A stretch of 64,000 nucleotides of DNA from JABMQW01 sp964439935 (GCA_964439935.1 CAYTPW010000002.1:62001-126000); one strand, 5' to 3'; positions 1-9,459 are shown, counted from the stretch's first letter. A program made the numbers and translations. Notes: generated by a model not told the origin, from the letters alone.

Positions 1-549
1 TTGGTCGGCGATGATGACCTGGTGGCCAAAGCCAGGATCACCCATAATGTTGGCATCGTTTACAAGTCTCAGCACCAGAATGACCTGGCTCTGGCTGAGC
101 TTGAAAAAAGTATTGAGCTATCTGTTAAAGCCAATAATCGTTACCAGAAAGGTCTTTCCTACCTGGAAAAAGCGGAAGTCCTGTATCGTAATGGTGACCT
201 GTTATCCAGTACTGCCCTGGCTACTTCAGCCTTTCAGATTTTTTCTGATTTAAGGGACCGTCTGAGTATAGCCGATGTATATAAGATCTTCGGTTTGATT
301 TCCCGAAAACGGAAGGAAAATGAAGTTGCCATTTCCTATCTGGAGCACAGTAAAAGAATTAACAAGGATTATCACAACCCATTGAATTTAGGCGAAACTC
401 TGTTCGAACTGGCACATTTGTATGTCGAAGATGAAGAGCTTGATAAAGCTCTGAAAAATTATCGGTCGGCCCTGAAAAAATTCGAAACTATTAACGCCAC
501 GCAAAAGATTCAGGAAGTGCGCCAGGCGATAAATGGACTTATGGATTAG
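1..549 (+). CDS. TPR repeat protein, 3' part (5' end outside window)
   Basis: This is the C-terminal 182 codons of a tetratricopeptide-repeat protein. The frame is open from base 1, so the TTG there is an internal codon and not the start. It aligns along its whole length with the last ~185 residues of the TPR proteins at 10009-11244 and 13235-14476. Shared segments include KGLSYLEKAEVLYRNGDL against KSLSYLEESGIKCEQGDL, and RINKDYHNPLNLGETLFELA against KINEDYNNYLNLGQTLLEMA. About 230 residues should therefore lie upstream. The helical pairs recur every ~40 residues. TPR folds bind peptides or protein partners, and the ligand is unknown. A soluble PAS hybrid kinase follows on the same strand after 325 bp, the same gene order as in the other two copies. 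Confidence 0.85.
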   Translation: MVGDDDLVAKARITHNVGIVYKSQHQNDLALAELEKSIELSVKANNRYQKGLSYLEKAEVLYRNGDLLSSTALATSAFQIFSDLRDRLSIADVYKIFGLISRKRKENEVAISYLEHSKRINKDYHNPLNLGETLFELAHLYVEDEELDKALKNYRSALKKFETINATQKIQEVRQAINGLMD

Positions 550-874
550 ACGCGGAAAAGATTTGATCAAGTCTATTCCCACTGGCATATAACACAGATA
601 AGTTTTTAAGTATGATTTGGTTTTTAAGTGATACAATTAATTTGTTAACTATTGACTACCACTAATGCCACCCAGCCCGTGAACAAAACACTCGATTATT
701 TGAACGGACATCTCTCTGGGGCTGCAGCTACGATTGTCCGCAATAAACAAGGTTTGCCCATAGACGGGTAAATATTAACCGGGACAGCAATATTTTGTTG
801 TATCATCTGGGGTTAGTGATTAGTTTTGACGATTGTTACCCCTTAAAGAACAGTATACGTAAAATGACTGTCGA
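550..874. other. intergenic region between TPR gene and kinase
   Basis: There are 325 bases with no convincing gene, RNA or repeat. They presumably carry the kinase promoter. No Shine-Dalgarno sequence or strong hairpin was recognised. The opposite-strand frames here are short and lack a recognisable product. Confidence 0.5.
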
Positions 875-2353
875 ATGAAGCAGAACAGCCAGCTCAATCT
901 AAACTCGGTATTGAATTATCTTACCGATATGATCATACTGTGTTCGGCGGAGTTTGAAATAATAGAGTGCAATACGGCTGCGAACATAATTCTAAAAGGG
1001 GGCGAGAGCATCGTTGGCGAAAAATGCCATGCATTGCTGCACCATAAAAAGGAACCCTGTTTCGATTGTCCTTTGGAAGCCACGATCAGAAGCGGACGGC
1101 TGAAGCATTTGAATTATTTCAATGATAGTATTGATGAATATTTTGAGGAGCGAACCCATCCGATCATGGATGGAAAATCGCTTGACGGTTTTATCCTGAT
1201 GTGTCGCAATGTAACCGAAATTCGCGAAATTGAAGATAAGTTCGCCCAGGCCAAAAAAATGGCTGCCATTGGCCAGATCAGTTCTGGCGTAGCCCATGAT
1301 TTTAACAATGTCATTACCGGAATTCTCGGACGCATCAGGATGATGCGAAAAACCTTCAGCGGCGCGGCCTTTGACGAGCATTTCGATTTACTGGAAAAGA
1401 ATGCCCAGGCCGGTGCCGAGACCGTCCGGCGGATGCAGGAATTCACCCGCGCCAGCAAGCAAACATCCTATGTTGAGATTAGCCTGACTGACCTGATCGA
1501 TGAAGTAATTGCTTTAACGCGTCCCAAATGGCACGAGGCTACCAAAAGCGAAGGTCGTCTGGTAAAGGTCATTAGCGATATTGAAGACAACATCTATATT
1601 AAGGGCAATACATCGGAGCTGCACAATGCCTTTACCAATTTGATTTTCAACGCCGTGGACGCGATGCCTGACGGCGGCTTTATTTCCTTTAAGTGCCAGC
1701 AGCAAGATAACCAGGTGTTGTTGCGCGTGCAGGATACCGGAACCGGCATGACCGATGAAATCATCCAGAAGATCTTTGATCCGTTTTTCACCACCAAAGG
1801 TAGCGAAGGAAACGGCCTGGGGATGAGTGAAGTATATGGTGTCATAAAGCGCCATTCCGGAACGATCGAGGTGCAGAGCGAAGTTGGTGAAGGTACGACG
1901 TTCATCCTGACCTTCCCGGTGCATGTGCCCGAGAAAGCACCAGAGGATGAAGTCCTGCCGGAAGTTGGTACTTTACGGGTACTGGCCATTGACGACCAGG
2001 AATTCATCCTGGAAACATTACAGGATGTATTAAATGAGATCGGCCATGAGACCAGCTGTTTTGTTTCTCCGCGAGCAGCAATCAGGGACTTTAAAAGTAA
2101 TCAGTATGATGCAATTATTGTCGATCTTGAAATGCCGGAAATGAACGGACAGGCGTTTGCTGAAGAGATCAAAACACTTGATCCGGCGATGCCGATCATC
2201 CTGCTGTCAGGCTGGTTTATCGATTTGAAAGAAGAAAAAAGCCTGGCCAAAGTAATTGATTTCACCCTCGCTAAACCATTTACGGTAAAAGACATTCAAA
2301 AGGTGCTTGCCAAGGCGATCGGTTTGAAGAAAACCGAGGCAGTTCAGGACTGA
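875..2353 (+). CDS. soluble PAS hybrid histidine kinase with C-terminal receiver
   Basis: The protein (492 aa) has no transmembrane segment, so it should be cytoplasmic. An N-terminal PAS domain (~10-115) holds a cysteine cluster, C51-x10-C62-x2-C65. The dimerisation helix contains the phospho-acceptor motif SGVAHDFNN with H141. The ATPase domain has the N box at N259 (NLIFNAVDAM), the G1 box DTGTGM (D287) and the FFTTKG-GNGLGMSEVYG lid. A receiver domain (~367-485) has acidic residues D373/D374, phospho-acceptor D417, S445 and K467. Family knowledge says such hybrids autophosphorylate on His and pass phosphate to their own Asp. No separate output regulator is adjacent. It follows a TPR gene on the same strand and converges with the peptide transporter operon. 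It is a paralogue of the kinase at 7785-9290. The signal sensed is unknown. Confidence 0.93.
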   Translation: MKQNSQLNLNSVLNYLTDMIILCSAEFEIIECNTAANIILKGGESIVGEKCHALLHHKKEPCFDCPLEATIRSGRLKHLNYFNDSIDEYFEERTHPIMDGKSLDGFILMCRNVTEIREIEDKFAQAKKMAAIGQISSGVAHDFNNVITGILGRIRMMRKTFSGAAFDEHFDLLEKNAQAGAETVRRMQEFTRASKQTSYVEISLTDLIDEVIALTRPKWHEATKSEGRLVKVISDIEDNIYIKGNTSELHNAFTNLIFNAVDAMPDGGFISFKCQQQDNQVLLRVQDTGTGMTDEIIQKIFDPFFTTKGSEGNGLGMSEVYGVIKRHSGTIEVQSEVGEGTTFILTFPVHVPEKAPEDEVLPEVGTLRVLAIDDQEFILETLQDVLNEIGHETSCFVSPRAAIRDFKSNQYDAIIVDLEMPEMNGQAFAEEIKTLDPAMPIILLSGWFIDLKEEKSLAKVIDFTLAKPFTVKDIQKVLAKAIGLKKTEAVQD

Positions 2354-2375
2354 ATTGACCACCAGCCAGGCTCAA

Positions 2376-3383
2376 TTAGCCCGTATCGTTAACCGGGTAA
2401 AAACAGCGCCAGCTCCTTCCTCCGGACTCGTCAGTCAATTCAGGCTCCTCTTGACCACAACGTTCCTGATAAGCTGAACAACGGTCCTTGAAACTACAGC
2501 CGACCGGTTTTTCCAGCAAACTGGGGACCCGGCCCGGTATCGACTTAAGCCCTTGATTGTCCGCCAGGGATTGCTCACATTCAAGTAGCGCCCGGGTATA
2601 ATGATGATTGGGCTTTGCCAGGACAGCAGTTGTGGCACCCTGTTCCAGGATTTGCCCGCAATACATAACAATCAGCTGCCTGGTCCAGGTTTTAATCAGG
2701 TTCAGGTCATGTGAAACAATGATCAGCGCCAGGCCGAGTTCCTGATTGAGTTCATTCAACGTGTTCATCAGCTGCTGTGTCGTGATCGGATCCAGGGCGG
2801 CTGTGGGTTCGTCGATGATCAATACCCGGGGACGACCGGCCAGGGCACAGGCCAGGGTCACGCGCTGGAGCATTCCACCGGACAATTCATGAGGATAGGC
2901 ACGGGCGATCCGCTCAGCCTCTTCCAGCCCGGCCAGTTGCAGTAGTTCAACAACACGTCCGGAGCGGGAAGGCCGATCCTGGCGTTCATCTTCCGGGAGT
3001 GCATCCCAAACCTGGTGTCCACAGCGCAGCACCGGATTCATCGAACCGGCCGGTTCCTGGAATTGAATTCCGATCGTTTTCCCGCGCAGTTTTTCCAGAT
3101 CCCGATTCTCCATTGAGACGATATCATATACCTGATCATTGTGTTCCTGAAGAATTATAGCGCCGCCCAGACGGATATTATCCCGTTTTAAACCGACCAG
3201 GGCTTTGCATAACAGACTTTTTCCGGCCCCTGATTCGCCCACAATACCCATAATATCACCAGGGTGCACAACAAACGAAATGTCCTCGATTAACCTGGTG
3301 GTACGATCGCCCCCCAGGCTGTCGATCATCAGCTGCCGCACCTCAATCAAAGGCCGTTCAGAAGTATTATTGAGGCTGTCCAC
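2376..3383 (-). CDS. oligopeptide/dipeptide ABC transporter ATP-binding protein (DppD/OppD type)
   Basis: The 335-residue ATPase belongs to the peptide/nickel importer family and energises uptake through the two permeases upstream. Walker A is GESGAGKS (49-56), the Q-loop is QFQEPAGSMNP, the ABC signature is LSGGMLQRV (~167-175), Walker B is VLIIDEPTAALD and the switch histidine is in VSHDL (H225). The C-terminus has the oligo_HPY extension with several cysteines (GCSFKDRCSAYQERC) typical of OppD/DppD. It is the last gene of the transporter operon and its start overlaps the end of the partner ATPase by 17 bp. The substrate class (peptide rather than nickel or sugar acid) is inferred from family membership. 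Confidence 0.92.
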   Translation of the reverse strand: MDSLNNTSERPLIEVRQLMIDSLGGDRTTRLIEDISFVVHPGDIMGIVGESGAGKSLLCKALVGLKRDNIRLGGAIILQEHNDQVYDIVSMENRDLEKLRGKTIGIQFQEPAGSMNPVLRCGHQVWDALPEDERQDRPSRSGRVVELLQLAGLEEAERIARAYPHELSGGMLQRVTLACALAGRPRVLIIDEPTAALDPITTQQLMNTLNELNQELGLALIIVSHDLNLIKTWTRQLIVMYCGQILEQGATTAVLAKPNHHYTRALLECEQSLADNQGLKSIPGRVPSLLEKPVGCSFKDRCSAYQERCGQEEPELTDESGGRSWRCFYPVNDTG

Positions 3384-4212
3384 CGGCTGGCTCGTTAAGA
3401 TCGGTTTCTAAGTCCTGGCCCGAGGCCAGCAATTCACTGGTGTACTCATGTTGTGGCTCGCTGAAGAGTTGCTCATTGCTGTTTAGCTCAACAAATTTTC
3501 CATCCTTCATCACGGCGATGCGGTCGGCCAGGACCCGCATTATTCGCAAATCATGGGCAATGATCAAATAGGTCATTCCCAGACGTTTCTTCAATTCGGC
3601 TAACAATTCAATTAGCTGAACCTGAACCGAGCTATCCTGGGCTGAAAAAGGTTCATCCAGCAGCAATAGATCCGGCTTGCGCGCCAAGGCCCGGGCAATA
3701 CATACCCGTTGTTTCTGGCCACCGCTGAGTTGATGGGGATAGCGGTTTAAATGTTCAGTGTTGAGACCGGCCAGTTGCAATTGCTGCAGCACCTGTTCCT
3801 GGCAGATCGATCTATTCCGCCGTATCCGGGCAGGGAGGGCATCGGCAATGGCGGATCCAATTCTTTTATAGGGATTCAGGCTGCTATCCGGATCCTGAAA
3901 GACCGGCTGAATGTGATTACGGATACGCTCAGGGGCCTGGCGGGTAGGGCTGGATACCGTTTCGCCTCGCAGAAGTATCTTACCGGCTGTCGGCTTAACG
4001 AAGCCCAGGATGGTCATCAAGATCGATGTTTTCCCACTGCCCGACTGCCCCACTATTCCAACGATTTCGCCCTTCCGGACCGTCAGATTGACACCCTTTA
4101 CAGCTTCGACGACCTGGGGTCTCAATAAGTTGAATTCGTTCCGTCGCCGGTAACTTACGAACAGATTATCCAGTTCAAGTAGCGTCTTTGTTCGATTTTG
4201 CCTGGTGACCAT
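3367..4212 (-). CDS. oligopeptide/dipeptide ABC transporter ATP-binding protein (DppF/OppF type)
   Basis: This is the second ATPase of the importer, 281 aa. Walker A is GQSGSGKT (55-62), the Q-loop is QPVFQDPDSSLNP, the signature is LSGGQKQRVCIARAL and Walker B is LLLLDEPFSAQD, followed by IIAHDLRIM with the switch histidine. It is shorter than typical OppF/DppF (usually ~320 aa) because it ends soon after the nucleotide-binding domain and lacks the C-terminal cysteine-rich oligo_HPY segment of its partner. It lies 2 bp downstream of the DppC-like permease and overlaps the next ATPase gene, which suggests translational coupling. Confidence 0.92.
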   Translation of the reverse strand: MVTRQNRTKTLLELDNLFVSYRRRNEFNLLRPQVVEAVKGVNLTVRKGEIVGIVGQSGSGKTSILMTILGFVKPTAGKILLRGETVSSPTRQAPERIRNHIQPVFQDPDSSLNPYKRIGSAIADALPARIRRNRSICQEQVLQQLQLAGLNTEHLNRYPHQLSGGQKQRVCIARALARKPDLLLLDEPFSAQDSSVQVQLIELLAELKKRLGMTYLIIAHDLRIMRVLADRIAVMKDGKFVELNSNEQLFSEPQHEYTSELLASGQDLETDLNEPAGGQPQ

Positions 4213-4214
4213 GA

Positions 4215-5057
4215 TTAATTTTGATCGGACCGGGGATTCAGGAGACTGCGCAGACTGTCACCTAGAAGATTAATGCCAATTACGGTGATTACGATGGCCA
4301 GGCCGGCAAAAGTGGAAATCCACCAGGCATTGATCGGATCGATCCGTCCCTGATTGATAATGGTTCCCCAACTGGCATCGGGTGGTTGCACGCCCAGTCC
4401 CAGGAAACTTAAACTAGCTTCAACGATTATTGTTGTACCAATTAAAAGCGTGGCGTAAACGGTGATTGCATCGGCGGCACCGGGTAAAATATATTCCAGC
4501 AGCAGCTTGCGCTTACCAACCCCCAGGGCCACCGCCGATTTAACATAAAGCATTTCACGAATGACAATCACCTCACCGCGGACGATGCGGGCGATTTCCA
4601 TCCAGGATAACGCGCCCAGGATCAGTATAATTATTTTGACTGAAGGGGTGCTGAGACCGATTGCCAGCAGAATCACAAACAGACGCGGGAATCCCAGCAG
4701 CACATCTACGATGCGCATCAGGATACTATCGATCCACCCTCCCGAGTAACCGGAGATCAGCCCGACGGCTGTACCGATCAAAACAGCCAATAATGTAGCA
4801 CAGAGTCCAATCCCCAGCGAGACCCGTGCACCGTAAATTATCCTGGTTAGAAGATCGCGGCCATACAGGTCAGTTCCCATTGGATGGCTGAAAGAGGGCG
4901 CTTGAGCAGCGTTATCCAGGTCCTGTGTATTTGGTTCATACGGTGTCAGCAGTGGAGCCGCCAGGGCACTGATAGCCACTACTGCGACGATCAGCATCCC
5001 GATCCGGGCCGATTTATCCCGCCACAGCTTTAGTATCAGTTGTTTTCCACCGGTCAT
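4215..5057 (-). CDS. peptide ABC transporter permease (DppC/OppC type)
   Basis: This inner-membrane permease (280 aa) is of the binding-protein-dependent transport family. An N-terminal membrane segment (~18-38) is followed by the family hallmark HPMGTDLYGRDLLTRIIYGA and then five hydrophobic segments. The cytoplasmic EAA-type coupling loop is around YVKSAVALGVGKRKLLLEYI and contacts the ATPases. Near the C-terminus is the common SFLGLGVQPPDASWGTIIN segment. It forms a heterodimer with the DppB-like permease encoded 5 bp upstream. Confidence 0.92.
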   Translation of the reverse strand: MTGGKQLILKLWRDKSARIGMLIVAVVAISALAAPLLTPYEPNTQDLDNAAQAPSFSHPMGTDLYGRDLLTRIIYGARVSLGIGLCATLLAVLIGTAVGLISGYSGGWIDSILMRIVDVLLGFPRLFVILLAIGLSTPSVKIIILILGALSWMEIARIVRGEVIVIREMLYVKSAVALGVGKRKLLLEYILPGAADAITVYATLLIGTTIIVEASLSFLGLGVQPPDASWGTIINQGRIDPINAWWISTFAGLAIVITVIGINLLGDSLRSLLNPRSDQN

Positions 5058-5062
5058 GATAA

Positions 5063-6034
5063 TCAGGTATTTATCCTGACTCGCGGGTCGGCCAGGGCGT
5101 AACCGATGTCAGCCAGAAGATTGCCAATAACGACGGAAATAAAAGCCAGGAAACTGGCGGACAGGATTACCGGGTAATCACGACCCAGAACAGCTTCCAC
5201 CATCGTACGCCCCATTCCAGGTAGTGAAAAGATAACCTCGATCACCACCGCCCCACCAAACATAACCGGGATGGTTAAACCAATCAGGCTGATCAGGGGA
5301 ATTAATCCGTTGCGGGTGGCGTAAGACACTATAACTTTGCGCTCTGACAGGCCGCGAGCCCGGGCGGCCATGATATAATCGGAATGCAGTTCCCGGATAA
5401 TGCTGGCGCGTACGAAGCGGCCGAAGGATGCTGCTGAAGCCAGTCCCAGGGTTATGACTGGCAGAACCAGATGCTGGGCCAGGTCGATGATTTTGGCCAG
5501 GGGAGATAGATCGGCGTAGTAGATCGAGGTCAGCTGAGACGCCGGTAACAGATCCAGTTTCACAGAAAATAAACCCAGCGCCATTAGTCCCAACCAAAAG
5601 ACGGGCATCGAATAAAAGAACAGCAACGTCAGGGTGATTATTCGGTCGGGGAGACGCCCCTGGTAGGCGGCGGATACGATACCAGATACAACACCTAATA
5701 ATAATCCCAGCAGGATCGCGGTTGCTGTTAGCAGCAGCGTGGCTGGCAGGGCATCCAGGACAACGGCTGAGGCCGGGCGACCGAATTTAAACGAATTGCC
5801 GAAATCAAAATCCAGGAGTACGTTGCGCAGCCAGTCGAAATACTGGATATGAAGCGCTTGATCCAGCCCAAAGCGTTCAATTACCTGCTGCCGTACCTCC
5901 GGACTTACGCTGGGGTCCATCAAGCGCAGGGTTGGATCTCCGGGGGCGAGCTGAATAAAAAAGAAGGTTAGCGTTAAGCCAATTAAAACAATTGGAACAG
6001 TATTGACCAGGCGCCTCAGAATATAGGCGACCAT
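5063..6034 (-). CDS. peptide ABC transporter permease (DppB/OppB type)
   Basis: This is a 323-residue inner-membrane permease with an N-terminal segment typical of DppB (YILRRLVNTVPIVLIGLTLT, then FFFIQLAPGDP) and about six hydrophobic helices. The EAA coupling loop is YIMAARARGLSERKVI. The end, near DIGYALADPRVRI, is also characteristic. The start codon follows the stop of the substrate-binding protein with no spacer (6035/6034), so the two are translated from one message. Confidence 0.92.
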   Translation of the reverse strand: MVAYILRRLVNTVPIVLIGLTLTFFFIQLAPGDPTLRLMDPSVSPEVRQQVIERFGLDQALHIQYFDWLRNVLLDFDFGNSFKFGRPASAVVLDALPATLLLTATAILLGLLLGVVSGIVSAAYQGRLPDRIITLTLLFFYSMPVFWLGLMALGLFSVKLDLLPASQLTSIYYADLSPLAKIIDLAQHLVLPVITLGLASAASFGRFVRASIIRELHSDYIMAARARGLSERKVIVSYATRNGLIPLISLIGLTIPVMFGGAVVIEVIFSLPGMGRTMVEAVLGRDYPVILSASFLAFISVVIGNLLADIGYALADPRVRINT

Positions 6035-7780
6035 TTAATTGTTCCCGACGGCCAGCCTGTCTGTTTGTGTTCTTTCCTCCAGGGGTATCCACCAGTCTTC
6101 CAGGTTGATGTAGGCGCCCCGTTTATCGAAGAGACCTCCTTTAAAGCGGCGATGCAGGGCGGAAGCATCATCACGGTAATACAACCAGGTATAGGGCAAT
6201 TCAGTTGATAAAAGGGTAGCAACATTATCCCACATCAGCTGGGACCTGGATTGGTCCAGCAGGCTGCGCGCCGCAACTTCCCACCGGTCAAAATCCGTTG
6301 AATAAAAACTGGTGAAGCAGAAGGGGGTAAAGAAATTGGAGCTATGGAAAATCGGTGCCAGCTCCAGGTTGGAACTGGCGTTCCAGCCAATTAGAACAGC
6401 GTCGAAATCCCGGGTGGGCAGCAAGCGGCCAAACAACAGGCTCGGTTCAGCCATGCGTGGCTGCATCGCGACCCCGATTTTTGCCAGTTGCTCCTGGATG
6501 ATGGTGAGGGCCTGTTCACGGCGTTTATTACCGCTGTTGGACAGCATCTCAAAACTGAAAGGTTGGCCGTTTTTATCAAGAATCCCGTCACCATCGGTGT
6601 CTTCCCAACCTTCATCCTTTAAATATTGTACGGCCAGGCTCGGGTCGTAGGGCCAGCTCCGGTTGGCGGTTTGGTCATAAGCCCAGAAAATTGGTGGAAT
6701 CGGGCCGTCCATCTGGGTGGCCAGCCCCTGGGTTACCAGCCTGACCAGGGCCGCACGATCAAGGGCCATCGTCAGCGCAGCCCGTACTTTTTGTGAGCCA
6801 AATAAGGTATTAGGTACTATCAATTCACTGATCTCCGGCTGGTTTTCACCGGCAGCCTGCATCACGGTGCTGTAGTTTTCATAATCGATCAGATTCCAGC
6901 CGATGAAATCATATTGCCGGCCGGGGTAGCGCAGCGGCCGGACCTGGCTGTTACCCGCTTCCCAATCAGCGACCAGGTTGTTGAAATCACGGGCCGGTAC
7001 ACCCTCCATGAAGTCAACATCACCACTTTTTACCTGCAGCCAGAGATTGATATTATCAGAGACCACCTTGAATATGATCCGGTCAAGATAGGGTTTACCG
7101 GTCTCATAATAAGCCTCAAAGCGCTCCAGAATCAGGGTTTGCTGGCTGGTCCAATCCTTGAATTTAAAGGGACCGGTCCCCACCGGCTGGCGGTTGAAGG
7201 AACTGTTGGGTATTTCCTCCGGATCCAGCTTGCCAAGAATATGCTGCGGGACGATATAACCTTCAATCGCTTCCGTAAGCATGGTGGGGGTGCGCTTGGC
7301 GAAATGGAAGATAACGGTAGAATCATCAGGTGCCTCGACAGTACTGATGTTTTGTTTTAATGAAATCCCGGCCCAGCCTATTTCGGGGTCAGTATGCATG
7401 GTATGGGTGAAGAGGACATCTTTAGCTGTGAATATCGTACCGTCGTGCCAGTATATATCGGTGCGGAGCCGGAAGGTGATTGCCAGGCTGTCTGCGGAAA
7501 AAGACCAGCTTTTGGCCAGCTCGGGTGAATAGGAGACCATATCGGCATTTAATTTGCCCAGCTGGCGATACAAGACGGCCAGGACATTTTGTGCTGTTCG
7601 CGACAGAGCAGTTAATGGATTCAAAACGTCCGGTTCGCTGATGATACCAGCCACCAGGGTACCACCGGGAGCGATCGTTTTTTCATTTTGATCCGATCTG
7701 GATTGCTGACCACCCGCCGAATCATTTTTACTGCAATTAAAGAATATAATGCACAGGCAGACCAACAATATCCGTTTCAT
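6035..7780 (-). CDS. peptide-binding lipoprotein of ABC importer (SBP family 5)
   Basis: The solute receptor of the importer is about 581 aa. The chosen start is the ATG at 7780, which gives a lipoprotein signal MKRILLVCLCIIFFNCSK with lipobox FFNC. An upstream in-frame ATG at 7813 would place charged residues before the signal and overlap the kinase gene. The chosen start sits 4 nt after the kinase stop. Family 5 features are EPDVLNPLTALSRTAQNVL near the N-terminus, the domain segment GTGPFKFKDW, and a DTDGDGILDKNG insert like those in many DppA/OppA relatives. Family members bind di- or oligopeptides, but a few bind nickel or heme, so the ligand is inferred. Co-transcription with the kinase gene is likely. 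Confidence 0.9.
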   Translation of the reverse strand: MKRILLVCLCIIFFNCSKNDSAGGQQSRSDQNEKTIAPGGTLVAGIISEPDVLNPLTALSRTAQNVLAVLYRQLGKLNADMVSYSPELAKSWSFSADSLAITFRLRTDIYWHDGTIFTAKDVLFTHTMHTDPEIGWAGISLKQNISTVEAPDDSTVIFHFAKRTPTMLTEAIEGYIVPQHILGKLDPEEIPNSSFNRQPVGTGPFKFKDWTSQQTLILERFEAYYETGKPYLDRIIFKVVSDNINLWLQVKSGDVDFMEGVPARDFNNLVADWEAGNSQVRPLRYPGRQYDFIGWNLIDYENYSTVMQAAGENQPEISELIVPNTLFGSQKVRAALTMALDRAALVRLVTQGLATQMDGPIPPIFWAYDQTANRSWPYDPSLAVQYLKDEGWEDTDGDGILDKNGQPFSFEMLSNSGNKRREQALTIIQEQLAKIGVAMQPRMAEPSLLFGRLLPTRDFDAVLIGWNASSNLELAPIFHSSNFFTPFCFTSFYSTDFDRWEVAARSLLDQSRSQLMWDNVATLLSTELPYTWLYYRDDASALHRRFKGGLFDKRGAYINLEDWWIPLEERTQTDRLAVGNN

Positions 7781-7784
7781 CGCT

Positions 7785-9290
7785 TTACCCCAGCTTTTTT
7801 TGATGCTCGTCATACAATGTTTTAGCTTGGTATAACACCGCGTTCAGATCTTCCATTTTGAATGGTTTTTTAAGATAGAGATCAACACCCTTTTCCTTGA
7901 GTTCATCCAGTTCCATTTCGATCGTCCAGCCACTGTAGAGGACCACTATGACATTGGGGTTGGTTTCCTTGATTTTTGTAGCTACCTCCCAGCCACTCAT
8001 TTCAGGCATTCCCAGATCGGTGAGTACTATTTCGCTGGGCTGATCGGAAAAATGTTCAATAGCTTCAGTGGCGGAAGTATAACCCCGAACTTCATGTCCC
8101 AGATCAATCAACTGCTCAGTTACTGTTTCTAGGACAAATTCATTATCGTCGATAGCCAGGATAACTGCGGTTTTTTTCGGCAGGGTGACCAAATCAATTT
8201 CCTCGATCGATATTTCTTGGGTATTTGGCAGGGTGATCTTAACCGTGGTTCCCTTACCCACAGTACTTTCAATATCAATCGTGCCATTATGTTTTTTAAT
8301 TATACTGTATACTTCGGTCATTCCCATCCCGGTTCCCCGGGTACCTTTAGTGGAGAAAAAGGGTGAGAAAATATTATCGATTGTTTCCTTGGTCATCCCA
8401 TGCCCGGTATCAACGAGAGCGATTGCGGTCGAATTATCCTGATCTTCTGCGGTTATTTTCAGGATACCCCCCTCAGTCATGGCATGGACGGCGTTGATGA
8501 TGATATTCCCGAAAGCCCGCCGCAGTTCATGGGGAATTATATCGATATCAATATTCCGGGGAACATCAACGACTGATTTAATAATGATTCCCCGCTGGGA
8601 ATCATCCTCTTCCCAGAGATGATTATGCAGATTGACTACCTCACTTACGAACTTAAACAGATTGGCGGTTACATATTTTTCCTGGCTGGGACCGGATGTG
8701 AAATCCTGGATTTTTTTAACGGTAACGGCACAATCCATCGCCGAAAGTTCGATCGATTTCAACTCTTTCAGTTGCTTGGGGTCTGATATCCGTTTGATCA
8801 GTAATCTGACCCGACCAATGATCCCGGTCAGCATATTATTAAAATCATGTACTATACCGGAACTGATCTTTTCCTCAATCCGCTTTTCTTCCCGCTTTTT
8901 GGTTTTACTGATATTGCGTCCGACCAGAACAAATTCACCGGATACACCCTTATCGTCCAAGACCGGATAGGCTCGTTCTTCAAAGTATTCATTGAACCGG
9001 TTATCGTAGGTTTCCAATGAAACAACATAATTATTGGCCAGCGTTTCCGGTAGATGGCAATCTTCGCAGGGCTCGGCCAGGCCGCGGAATTTTTCATAGC
9101 AACAGGAACCAACTAAAGATATACCACCACCAAGAATTACATCGGCGGAGCGATTACTCCGGATTATCTGGTAGTCTTTATCACAGAGAACAATGAAATC
9201 GGTGATATTATCTATAATACGGTGGGGGTATTTAGTCTCAATAGGGTTGTAAGAACTGGCCGAACTATCTTTTTCTGGGGTAGAGTTCAT
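7785..9290 (-). CDS. soluble PAS hybrid histidine kinase with C-terminal receiver
   Basis: The protein (501 aa) has no membrane segment. The PAS domain (~20-130) carries C63/C64-x10-C75-x2-C78, matching the cysteine spacing of the paralogue at 875-2353. The H box is SGIVHDFNN with H148. The ATPase domain has N266 (NIIINAVHAM), DTGHGM (D294) and FFSTKG-GTGMGMTEVYS. The receiver (~375-495) has D381/D382, phospho-acceptor D425, S453 and K475. It sits downstream of a TPR gene and a small lipoprotein and is separated by only 4 nt from the peptide-binding protein, so kinase and importer probably share one transcript. The peptide transporter is therefore either its target or its source of signal. 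This is inference. Confidence 0.93.
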   Translation of the reverse strand: MNSTPEKDSSASSYNPIETKYPHRIIDNITDFIVLCDKDYQIIRSNRSADVILGGGISLVGSCCYEKFRGLAEPCEDCHLPETLANNYVVSLETYDNRFNEYFEERAYPVLDDKGVSGEFVLVGRNISKTKKREEKRIEEKISSGIVHDFNNMLTGIIGRVRLLIKRISDPKQLKELKSIELSAMDCAVTVKKIQDFTSGPSQEKYVTANLFKFVSEVVNLHNHLWEEDDSQRGIIIKSVVDVPRNIDIDIIPHELRRAFGNIIINAVHAMTEGGILKITAEDQDNSTAIALVDTGHGMTKETIDNIFSPFFSTKGTRGTGMGMTEVYSIIKKHNGTIDIESTVGKGTTVKITLPNTQEISIEEIDLVTLPKKTAVILAIDDNEFVLETVTEQLIDLGHEVRGYTSATEAIEHFSDQPSEIVLTDLGMPEMSGWEVATKIKETNPNVIVVLYSGWTIEMELDELKEKGVDLYLKKPFKMEDLNAVLYQAKTLYDEHQKKLG

Positions 9291-9303
9291 TGCACCCTAA
9301 GTT

Positions 9304-9324
9304 ACATATTTTCTTGAAATATGT
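9304..9324. promoter_or_regulatory. palindrome just upstream of kinase start
   Basis: The arms ACATATTT and AAATATGT form an 8-bp inverted repeat around a 5-nt centre, 14 to 34 bp upstream of the kinase start codon. Its size and placement would suit a repressor or activator site. No factor is known, and short AT-rich palindromes can occur by chance. Confidence 0.3.
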
Positions 9325-9459
9325 GTAAGATAATATTTCCATCGGAAACCTGATTTAATCGCTGTTGTTCCGGGCATAAGACCCATTCCCCCCGGTTTGG
9401 GATAATTACCTTGACAGTTGCGATTAGCGGATTCCCATGGCAAAAGTGAAACAGGACTG

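Noticed and set aside
1..549. Complete small TPR gene starting with TTG at base 1
   Set aside because: Alignment with the 411- and 413-residue paralogues shows it is the C-terminal half of a longer gene cut by the window edge.
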